The translations under genes and the position numbers were made by a program. The notes beneath the pieces are model-generated. The model saw only the letters and a list, made by a program, of their open reading frames with translations, was not told where the DNA came from and did no database searches. DNA of 22,923 nucleotides from Chara braunii (lineage: Eukaryota; Streptophyta; Charophyceae; Charales; Characeae), in contig BFEA01000089.1 of assembly GCA_003427395.1 (NCBI GenBank), forward strand, positions 32,580-55,502. The letters are read 5' to 3'. Positions within the stretch are counted from its first letter, which is position 1, and each line of letters opens with the position of its first letter. Shown piece by piece: positions 15,862 through 22,923 of this stretch.

Positions 15862-15943
15862 CCAAACGGGGTTTGGCGGGCCCCCAAACCCTGGCCCGGT
15901 CGGCTGAACGTTCGGGGGTCGGCCTGACCCCTCCCGAACGTTC
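15862..15943. repeat. GC-rich inverted repeats with two GAACGTTC palindromes
   Basis: CCAAAC GGG GTTTGG at 15862-15876 is a perfect 6-bp hairpin. CGGGCCCCCAAACCC follows, then GAACGTTC at 15906-15913 and again at 15936-15943. The sequence between (CGGGGGTC ... GACCCCTCC) lets the two palindromes pair as one longer imperfect hairpin. It could be a decayed transposon end or a structured regulatory element. Function unknown. Confidence 0.5.
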
Positions 15944-16425
15944 GGGGCGACAACACTGTATATATGACATGGTCTCAGTTGGTTTGCAAATTGATTGCAT
16001 CTCAGCATGCCAATAAATTAAATAAACTTCAAAAATGAAATTAAATGTAAGAAATCAGCGTATCTGTTTAATGTCCCTTGTATTATTTCTGATCCAACCC
16101 TCCAACTGTGAAAAGGCTAGACAAAGTCACAGAAGTTGACGAAACCGTTGTTTCGTCCTTTTTTCCTCCTCGTTTTTCTTTTGTTTGGGCTGGATGGTAA
16201 CCCTTTTACTAAAGGGCAAGGGCGACAGCCTTGAGCTATCATTATCAAACCGAACGGCCCCAGGGAATTCAGAGTTATTGATTCCATTCGTCTAGTTCCA
16301 TCGGGACTCGATGACAGGTCTGTATTTCAACAGTTCATGGGTGTACCAACTGGGCTAGGCCGGTTGGTAGCTAGACAATACCCTTACGTCTTTGAATGGC
16401 GCAAAAATCTGCTTGAATCTCACAG
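15944..16425 (+). other. Probable intron or 5' flank of the large exon
   Basis: It ends GAATCTCACAG at 16425, a candidate 3' splice acceptor, with in-frame stop TGA at 16414-16416 just before it. An imperfect hairpin (ACCAACTGG with CCGGTTGGT) lies near 16346-16370. No upstream exon could be identified. Confidence 0.35.
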
Positions 16426-19400
16426 GTGTCTGGTGGAGATCCCCTCTCTGTGCCTGCATGCAGTTGGGAGGATTCGTCATTAGCGGGTGAGCAAACCAAC
16501 GTATCTTGCAATCATGAGCACGCTAAGGGCCAGAAAACCTGCAGAACTTGTGAGTTGCTGGTAGGAGACCGTTGTCATGTAACTCTGCCGTCTGATTCTG
16601 AGAACGAGGCAGAGTCCCCTGTGTTGAAAGGCTCGCAGCCGCCAGAAGAGGAGTGTTCATGCCTCGTGGAAACTCCCTCAACTGTTGGGATAAGGAGCAG
16701 CTCAAATATGGCTGCTGAGGTCCCGGTGAAAACATTGAATATGTCTGCAGCTGCTGCAGATCCAGATTTGTCATCAAGGGATGACTTGTCCAAGAATATT
16801 CGGTCTTGTGTTTCTGAAGTGCAAAGAGAGACGCCGGCGTCAGGGGAAAGCGTTTCCGTTTCCCGGTGGAATTCGGGTAGAGTGACGGCGAAACGAAGGC
16901 CATCATCAAATCGACCGCTGGAACAGTTGGTGCAGCTACAGCGCCAGCTCACTGAGCGGACAAAATTACACCGCGAGCTTCAGTATGAGAGAAAGGTGAT
17001 GCAGGACTTAGCACGGAGAGTGTCGCAACAATCGCAGACCAGACACTGTGATGCTCACCCTGCTCCCATATGGGGCGAAAGGAGGAGCGATAAGGTGGAG
17101 GATAACCTACTCTGTCGGCATCGTTGCGAAAAAGACCGCTGTACGGCCTGTAAGATAGTAACAGAATCTTGCACTGGTACGGAAGGGACTGACAAGGAGG
17201 GATTGCCAGCCAAGAAACTTCACGATGATCAGGATTTCGGCACCGATGATCAAGGTTGCAAAAATTCACCGAGAGGAAATATAATGCAAGCTGGGGTTGC
17301 AGGAAGGAACGTGGAGGAAGTGGCAGGCTCTAAGAGTTGTGAGGATGTGGAGAAGGTGGGTACTGACTATGGCACTGAGGTTGGAGACTCTAGGGAAGGC
17401 ATGTGCAACATGTCGATGATGGAATCAGTAGACCTTACAAGCAGCTCTCCAGTTTGTGTTCCCAGTTGGTACCCTGCTATGGAGATGCAGGGTGGGACAC
17501 ATGCCGTTGAAATCCGATCAGGGGAATGGGAAACTGAGGACCAGAGGGGGGCAGATGGACTCCGTGGAGGGGTGGTGGACCATGAGCAGCGGACCGGGAG
17601 GAACGTGGGCCATTCGGCTTTCCATGACAATGTTGATCAGTTGGACCTTCTTCACCGTCGGCCCACATGTTCAGTTGCTGCAACACAAGAAATGAATGCA
17701 GCGGCACTTGGCTCCCCCCGCTGCATCCCAAGCGAGGCTGGTGAAATTGGGTTCGGTACAGGACATTTGAGGGGTTGTCAGGAGAACCAGCTCTCGGCGG
17801 GATTCGAACAGCCTGCCAAGGAGGGTAGTCTTGGGCAGCAGGAAGCGGCCAAGAGGAGGGAGGGATGGGTTTTGCAGAAGGAGAGGCAGGAGGATGGCCG
17901 AAAGTTGGAGAGCCATGAAGAGCACATGTCGTCATTGAGGCGAGCAGTCCGCAGAGTCTGGGAGGAGAAGTCAGGGGGATCAGAGTTACCTCCCGAGCCG
18001 AACACCATAAGGCAACTTTGTGTGGAAGGAGGAGGTAATGTTGTATCAGGAGCAGCTGGAGCCATCAAGCCTGGTATAACTGTGGGGTGTCTTGAAGGTG
18101 ATGACGGCGATACTGGAGGCCATGCGGACGTGAAAGACTCTGATGCAATAAATCAGCAGGAGGAGGGTTCAGCAGCAGAGTACACGCAATTGGGAGGAGT
18201 GGATACACAACAATTGGAAGGAGTCATTGCCTCTAACAGAATAACGACTCCCCAGACCGAGTCTCCCACTGGTCGAAGTCAAAGGGGACTTGAACCCTCT
18301 CTACCACTCCCCGAGGTTGGTGGGAGGAGTCGCAGGAGTGATCTGGAAGTGAAGGGACCCAGAGTTGCTGATCTAAATGATGCGAGCCATTCCAGCACAT
18401 CGAAACGCAATTACCGGCACCCATGGGATGCCCCCCCTTCTGATCAGGGCAAGAGGGACAAGCAGATTCAAGGACCGCAGACTCACGAGGAGCTTGCGCT
18501 GATGTCAGCAGAAGTCAAAGAGTGGGAAGATGGTGTCGGCCCTGTTGCTGCCAACAGCCAGCACGGAGATGGTGGTAGTTCTACTTGTGCATTTTCTGCC
18601 ATGATGCCAGCCTTGCAGCAGCAGAACTCAGCTCCTGTGCGAATGCCGCCAGTAGAGTGTGATGCAGATCATGGAGACAATGTGGGGCGGCAGACAAGCA
18701 GCCTGGCCTGCACCGGACGGCAGAAATACAGAGCATTTGATGTAATTGACGTCACGGGTGGTCAGGAAAACCAGTTTGTTGTGATCACAGAAAGTGACCT
18801 GTGGAAAGAGACAGGAGAGAATCGAGAGAGGATAGGGGTCTTCAAGGACGATGGCAGGCATCAGATGACTAATCACCAATCTTTGGCGAAGAGCAAGGCA
18901 GCCATGCTGGCGAACCAGGCACAGGGGAGAGCTGATGCCAGCTGTCAGGCTCCAGCGACATCTGACCATATCTTGCAAGAGATGGATCAGCAGCCCAACT
19001 TGCGGCGAAAAGCAAATGAAAGGCCTGGTGGCGGCTTCATTGGTCCCAAGAAGACAGCGAACACAGGTCACAACAAGAAGAACAGCAGGAAAGAACAGGG
19101 TGAAAATAAGAGATGCTCTTCCCTTGGCTGTGCTTTGCAGGCAGACGGTGAGAAAACCGCTCATACTAGGCCCCAGGTAGATAGTAATCGCCCCAAGAAG
19201 ACTTCATCTTCAAGTACACAGCTGCAAAAGCTGGCAGATATAGATCGACCTCTCGTCGATAACTCTATTGAGGGACCAGCATATGGTACTTTTGAGACAC
19301 AGGGACAGCAATTACGAAATTGTGGTTGGGATCGTGGGCCATTGTTGCGCAGGCCAAGCAGCCATTGGGAAGAGAAGCCAAATGGGTATGGGTTCACAGC

Positions 19401-19665
19401 TCGAAGCATCGTATCTCATGATTTGAAACCAGGACCCCTTTGGAAACAGGGTAGGGGAAAGGGTAATAATAAGAAAGATGAACAGGGTTTAATCACAACT
19501 CATCAGGCTATGACTGCTCCTGGAGACACACAACGGCGTGTTACAGAGGCGCTTGATGCCTATGCAGCCATTGCAGCAGCTCTAACAAGGCTACATCATC
19601 AGATCAATGAGAACAAAAGGAGCAGACAATCCATTGATCCTAAGGTGACTTCCATTTCTGTGTAG
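16426..19665 (+). CDS. Large orphan protein, 1,079-codon open exon, function unknown
   Basis: A 3.24-kb uninterrupted frame ends in TAG at 19663-19665, so this is a genuine coding exon. The first codon is GTG directly after CACAG, which suggests a splice acceptor rather than a start. If there is no upstream exon, translation may begin at ATG 16708 (residue 95), where A at -3 and G at +4 are favourable. Most of the protein is polar and rich in Gly, Ser, Gln, Glu and Lys, which suggests intrinsic disorder. A likely coiled coil spans residues 165-200 (LEQLVQLQRQLTERTKLHRE). Cysteines are grouped as C230-x3-C234-x4-C239-x2-C242, with another set at 28-50 (C28, H30, H32, C39, C42, C50), which could bind metal. 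Residues 767-800 (KYRAFDVIDVTGGQENQFVV) and the alanine-rich helix near 1042-1062 look folded. No signal peptide or membrane segment is visible. I do not recognise the family. AAG|GTGACT at 19642-19650 could act as a splice donor and remove the stop. Confidence 0.8.
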   Translation: MSGGDPLSVPACSWEDSSLAGEQTNVSCNHEHAKGQKTCRTCELLVGDRCHVTLPSDSENEAESPVLKGSQPPEEECSCLVETPSTVGIRSSSNMAAEVPVKTLNMSAAAADPDLSSRDDLSKNIRSCVSEVQRETPASGESVSVSRWNSGRVTAKRRPSSNRPLEQLVQLQRQLTERTKLHRELQYERKVMQDLARRVSQQSQTRHCDAHPAPIWGERRSDKVEDNLLCRHRCEKDRCTACKIVTESCTGTEGTDKEGLPAKKLHDDQDFGTDDQGCKNSPRGNIMQAGVAGRNVEEVAGSKSCEDVEKVGTDYGTEVGDSREGMCNMSMMESVDLTSSSPVCVPSWYPAMEMQGGTHAVEIRSGEWETEDQRGADGLRGGVVDHEQRTGRNVGHSAFHDNVDQLDLLHRRPTCSVAATQEMNAAALGSPRCIPSEAGEIGFGTGHLRGCQENQLSAGFEQPAKEGSLGQQEAAKRREGWVLQKERQEDGRKLESHEEHMSSLRRAVRRVWEEKSGGSELPPEPNTIRQLCVEGGGNVVSGAAGAIKPGITVGCLEGDDGDTGGHADVKDSDAINQQEEGSAAEYTQLGGVDTQQLEGVIASNRITTPQTESPTGRSQRGLEPSLPLPEVGGRSRRSDLEVKGPRVADLNDASHSSTSKRNYRHPWDAPPSDQGKRDKQIQGPQTHEELALMSAEVKEWEDGVGPVAANSQHGDGGSSTCAFSAMMPALQQQNSAPVRMPPVECDADHGDNVGRQTSSLACTGRQKYRAFDVIDVTGGQENQFVVITESDLWKETGENRERIGVFKDDGRHQMTNHQSLAKSKAAMLANQAQGRADASCQAPATSDHILQEMDQQPNLRRKANERPGGGFIGPKKTANTGHNKKNSRKEQGENKRCSSLGCALQADGEKTAHTRPQVDSNRPKKTSSSSTQLQKLADIDRPLVDNSIEGPAYGTFETQGQQLRNCGWDRGPLLRRPSSHWEEKPNGYGFTARSIVSHDLKPGPLWKQGRGKGNNKKDEQGLITTHQAMTAPGDTQRRVTEALDAYAAIAAALTRLHHQINENKRSRQSIDPKVTSISV

Positions 19666-19978
19666 CATCCAACCGCTTAACCCAAGGAATTTGTCTGTGG
19701 GATAAGGATCTTAAAGCACCTGTACGCACATCGGCCCGCAGGTGTCAGCATGAAACCCGTGCCGCTTCGGAGGCAGCCAATTTTTTTTTTTCAACGGTGC
19801 CCCACGCTGCGCGGCCCTTCCAAGTTTTACTTGTGGCGACAAAACTTTCTGCAAGGCTGGTGCCGTGTACTTGTGATTTAATGTCTTGTGAGTTTCAGTC
19901 GAAGATGTGGAACCTGGAATTCTTATCCATAGTTAAGCCCTATTTCTCTTTTTCAGGAAAAAAGCAGCTCTTTTCTGT
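19666..19978. other. 3' flank or 3' UTR of the large exon
   Basis: No AATAAA-type signal or gene is seen. A T run lies at 19781-19790. Transcript end cannot be set from the sequence. Confidence 0.35.
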
Positions 19979-20070
19979 TAGCGGCTGGGAACCGGGGCCC
20001 AGTGTCCTTTTTAACAAAATCCAGTTTACCCTTCACGCTTCCCCACATTATGGCCCAGGTTCCACGGAAG
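19979..20070 (-). mobile_element. Diverged minus-strand copy of the GGGACGCTGG family
   Basis: The reverse complement of 19982-20008 reads GGACACTGGGCCCCGGTTCC then CAGC, a diverged match to the family core. TCCCCACATTATGGCCCAGG nearby resembles the flank ACCCCACGCCGTGGCCCAGG of the copy at 7034-7160, but the spacing differs. Confidence 0.4.
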
Positions 20071-20343
20071 GATTAACTGCCCATGCAAAGTTCAACCAGT
20101 CCCCCCTTCCCTCCTGCCTTGTACCCTTACGAAAAAAGCTTCCCAAAAACTTTCCTTTCTCTCTTTGAACTTCCCTTTTCTGCCCCAGTCCTGCCTATTA
20201 TACCCGGCGTACGGGACTCCCATGCTGAAACTACTCGATGTGTCTGCCGCAATACTTCAGGTACGTCAAAATGTGGAGACGATCGGACTTGTGATCCCCT
20301 GTGACAAAGACGCCTGCCAAGTGGCATTCCAGGGCCACCTTAG
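20071..20343. other. Unassigned sequence
   Basis: No recognisable feature between the SINE-like fragment and the TTAA element. Confidence 0.4.
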
Positions 20344-20494
20344 TTAAACCACCAGTACTTTTCCCAGCCATTTTGCCGTTTCTTGCCGGCTAACACGGAG
20401 GCCGCACTCGGCCTCCGGCGGCGGCCAGATGCGCCGCCAAAACTCAGCGCGCAGGACCTGTGGCTGATAGCTGGGAAAGGTACTGGCGGCTTAA
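20344..20494. mobile_element. TTAA-flanked MITE (copy 2), piggyBac-like ends
   Basis: The left end is TTAA ACCACCAGTACTTTTCCCAGC. The right end, reverse-complemented, is TTAA GCCGCCAGTACCTTTCCCAGC, giving about 25 bp of inverted repeat with a few changes. The ends match the copy at 11437-11595. The interior is GC-rich and forms two perfect hairpins: GGAGGCC with GGCCTCC, and GGCGGC with GCCGCC. There is no coding capacity. Confidence 0.75.
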
Positions 20495-20833
20495 GCCCTC
20501 CTAAAAGACAAAAAATATATAAATCCTCATAGTCCTCCTTTCAAAGTGTATCAAAGGTTTTCCTGTCTGGGGGAGGGGCCTTTGTCAAAACTCTTGGTTT
20601 CTGGGTTTAGGTGCCTAACCCAGAGTTTGCATTTGCACCTGGTCAACATTGCCCATGACTTGCGTTCATCTTCGTATGGCTCAAGTGTGTTCCCAACTTT
20701 CCAAATCAGGTAACCTTATCCGTCCACTCTTTAGGGATCATGGTTTGTAGTCTATGGCGGGATAAACACGACATACAGTTGTACGAATGGTCGAAAAAGT
20801 CTTTTTTTTTTATCAAAAAAAAAAAAAAAAAAA
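20495..20833. other. Unassigned, ending in a long A run
   Basis: A T run and then an A run of about 22 (20815-20836) lead into the next transposon end. No gene recognised. Confidence 0.4.
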
Positions 20834-21480
20834 AAAGTCTTAGTGTGAGTATGCCCTAAGGAACTGATGGGAGAGCCACCCAAGGAAACCTATAGCATTG
20901 GGGAACGTATCAAACGTATCAAGAAAATTTGCACATTGCACACAATACTAGCATCCGTTGGAACCTTTCCGAATGTATCTGACCACTTTTCTCTCCGAAT
21001 TCGACCAAGTGCACCCCTCTCAACCTCCCACCTCTCCGATGATGCATCCCACCCTTTCCCAACCCAGCCCCCCCCCCCTCCCTCCAGGAAAGCTGACCCC
21101 CCCATCTTCCTTCTGTGCACGACTGCATGTCTGTGCAGGCATGTCTCGTCAAGTTGTCCGCTGTACATCCATGGATTACCTAGACAGTCCAGATGGCTTT
21201 TATGTTCTCAATACATGCAGGTGTGACTCCTTGGTTGGATGTACAGGGGCCCTCAGCTTGGCCACATGCATGGGAACGAAACGCTGGCTCATTTCCTTTT
21301 TGTTGATCCTATGTACCAGCCGGGCTGTGGCAGGCTGGTGTATGGAAAGTGCGCCCCCGCTGTTAATGCCCGCTAGGGGGAAGGGCGACAATGGCGGTCT
21401 AACTGTGCACAAAATTGCCACAAATTCATTCCAAAAAGCTCCTGTGTGAGCCTGTGAGGGCATACTAACACTAAGACTTT
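20834..21480. mobile_element. 647-bp element with 24-bp terminal inverted repeats
   Basis: The left terminus 20834-20857 starts AAAGTCTTAGTGTGAGTATG. The right terminus 21457-21480, reverse-complemented, starts AAAGTCTTAGTGTTAGTATG; 23 of 24 positions agree. A third copy of the terminus lies alone at 3040-3063. The interior has no transposase-like frame; both strands have only short frames in C-rich sequence. It is a non-autonomous DNA transposon of unassigned superfamily. A target duplication is obscured by the A run on the left. Confidence 0.75.
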
Positions 21481-21786
21481 CCTGGATATGTCTTTGCCGC
21501 AATGACAGCCGTGCCTGGATGTACCTGCCTGATGGCAACTGCTAATTGAACATTGCTTATACAATTTTAACTTGTTCAGATCAAGCACTTAAAAACCAAG
21601 TACGAATAAGCGTGTAGTTGTTCCCGCAAACGGCAACGTTTTTAGAGATCACTCTCTAAGGTGGCCATCCTGACCAAAAAGAACCAAAACAGATGTTGAA
21701 ATAAAACAGGATCTCCTCCTCCTGCAGGATAAAAAAAAAGTGGTATTAAAATTTCTATCATTTAATAGCATAAAAATCTTTTCTAA
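21481..21786. other. Unassigned sequence
   Basis: No gene or repeat recognised, apart from short A runs. Confidence 0.4.
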
Positions 21787-21821
21787 TAAATAAATAAATA
21801 AATAAATAATTTAAAATAAAT
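21787..21821. repeat. (TAAA)n microsatellite
   Basis: Six or so TAAA units, then an AT-rich block (TTTAAAATAAATAAA). It lies at the 3' side of the minus-strand U6 copy and could be its decayed tail. Confidence 0.85.
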
Positions 21822-21921
21822 AAATGTGGACCATTTCTGGGTTTATGTGTGTCACCCTTGTGCAGGGGCCATGCAAATCTTCTGTGTATCGTTCCAATTG
21901 TAACAGATTTCTGGAAGGACC
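21822..21921 (-). pseudogene. U6 snRNA pseudogene, full length, minus strand
   Basis: The reverse complement matches U6 snRNA over its whole length: ATTGGAACGATACA, AGAAGATT, GCATGGCCCCTGCACAAGG, GTGACACACATAAA and, at the end, AGAAATGGTCC. The catalytic ACAGAGA box reads ACACAGA and the AGC triad is altered to TGC, so it should be non-functional in splicing. The 5' stem-loop is poorly conserved. No TATA box or upstream sequence element of plant U6 genes is visible. The downstream side is the TTTA microsatellite rather than poly(A). Confidence 0.8.
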
Positions 21922-22067
21922 ATCTGATCACAATCAAGCCCACAGCTCAGTCCAAAAGTCCTGGTGTTATTTGTGTGCCTTCATTTCCTTTTTCAGTTTT
22001 GTCACCCCTCATTTGCGGCCCACGGGTTGATGAACCTCCTATTAGTTTAACTCACATGGACCTGTCA
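21922..22067. other. Unassigned sequence
   Basis: Short spacer between the U6 copy and the SINE; no feature recognised. Confidence 0.4.
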
Positions 22068-22450
22068 AGTCCTGTCGGTCAGCTCAGTAGGTTTCATGCC
22101 CGAGGGGCACAAAACAGGTGCTGGGTTCAAGACCCACTGCCGTCACTTTCACTGGCCTGGGCCCTGAGGTTGACCAAGGCCAGAACGATGCTGGTCGGCG
22201 CTGGGTTGAGTTGTGCCACCCTGTAACCCATAGCAATGGGGGAGCATGAGGCCTGATAGAGCAATTTGGGAAAGTGGCCCGCGTCACACCAGGTGTGGCA
22301 CCAAGTATGTGATGGGAAAGGTGTGTGCAGGTCCTACTTGGTAGCCAGTTGGGACATACCCAATGAGAGAATTCTGTGGCTGAATTTTAGTCAGTATCAT
22401 CTCAGCTGACATCCGTGACTCAAAAAAAAAAAAAAGGAAAAAAAAAAGGA
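22068..22450 (+). mobile_element. tRNA-derived SINE with A-rich tail
   Basis: An A-box-like CAGCTCAGTAGG (22080-22091) and a perfect B box GGTTCAAGACC (22124-22134) sit 32 bp apart, as in tRNA genes. The surrounding sequence does not fold as a functional tRNA. A non-tRNA body of about 280 bp follows and ends in an A-rich tail from 22422. This is the standard SINE layout, and an internal Pol III promoter is implied. Its body differs from the GGGACGCTGG family. Confidence 0.75.
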
Positions 22451-22923
22451 TGCCTATCAGGGATATAAGTTGCTCGGGCTAGTCTGAGTTCCGCCTAGCC
22501 TTGGGTAAGTTAGGGGAAGGACAGTAGGATGTGTCCGTGGTCGCTGGCTTGCCTTGCTTAGGTACTCCTGCTGGGTAGACTCTCAGATATTGAGCCTGTA
22601 GAAGATTGCATGAGCCTGGCGTCCGAAGTTTCCGTACGGCAAGGTTCGTCTGCTTCCGCTTCCACTAGGGCTGGGGGGTTGGTCCAGCCTTGGTGCTTGT
22701 CACTGCTGTCTGGTCCAAGTTGCCCTCGATATCGGTAGGGTGATGGTCCTGAGTGCTGGTCACACTGAGGTACGATAGTAGGGACAGGCGGTGCACTGGG
22801 AGTATTAACGTGGGGATGGGTAGGGTAGGTGGCCTATCCTGTCAGGGCAATCATTGGCTGCCGCTGCCAGCAATCACCGCGGGTCTGGTCCTTGGCCTCT
22901 ACAACACCCCGGGTTAAAAAAAA
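22451..22923. other. Unassigned, ending in an A run at the window edge
   Basis: No gene recognised. The sequence ends CACCCCGGGTT followed by A residues, which might be another retroposon tail on the plus strand, cut by the window end. Confidence 0.35.

Noticed and set aside
16523-19409. Minus-strand and alternative-frame open stretches inside the large exon
   Set aside because: They are shadows of the 1,079-codon frame with no motifs of their own.
22068-22145. An intact tRNA gene
   Set aside because: A and B boxes are present, but the acceptor and anticodon stems do not pair, and an A-tailed body follows, as in a SINE.
1-22923. CRISPR arrays, bacterial operons, viral genes, rRNA genes
   Set aside because: Looked for and not found; the repeats are tandem duplications, microsatellites or eukaryotic mobile elements.

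Overview
The window looks like a nuclear scaffold piece from a plant-lineage eukaryote. Support comes from GT-AG style splice signals, plant-type LINE ORF2 remnants with a zf-RVT domain, U6 snRNA retropseudogenes, tRNA-derived SINEs, several small inverted-repeat (MITE-like) elements and dense microsatellites. The mix of repeats and the draft short-read assembly style resemble a charophyte alga such as Chara braunii, but that species guess is inference only. No bacterial operons, CRISPR arrays, intact tRNA genes or rRNA genes were seen.

Layout. 1-5600: gene-poor repeats, with tandem duplications at 34-155, 1221-1386 and 3293-3640, a degenerate minisatellite at 4153-4327, hairpins at 3792-3834 and a solitary transposon end at 3040-3063. 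5600-10830: a transposon graveyard. It holds a 361-bp foldback element, a small LINE remnant, a minus-strand retroposon tail, a LINE 3' fragment whose 5' part is inverted (7826-9541), several copies of a short A-tailed SINE-like family sharing the core GGGACGCTGGAC, and a 139-bp inverted-repeat element. 10830-13550: a 159-bp TTAA-flanked MITE, a 406-bp N gap between dinucleotide arrays, a possible two-exon gene fragment (12610-13279) and a U6 pseudogene with poly(A). 13550-16425: mostly unassigned, with an assembly joint near 15194. 16426-19665: the only convincing gene, a 1,079-codon open exon of unknown function. 19666-22923: a second TTAA MITE, a 647-bp terminal-inverted-repeat element, a minus-strand U6 pseudogene and a tRNA-derived SINE with an A tail.

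Assembly quality matters here. A complete Nextera mate-pair junction adapter lies at 13477-13514 and most of one at 1989-2020, both followed directly by (CT)n. Two identical sequence pairs (93 bp and 27 bp plus an A run) sit at single-N joints or next to adapter. Structures next to these points may be gap-filling artefacts. There is no multi-gene pathway to describe. The biological interest is the set of apparently uncharacterised short mobile families and the orphan large exon.
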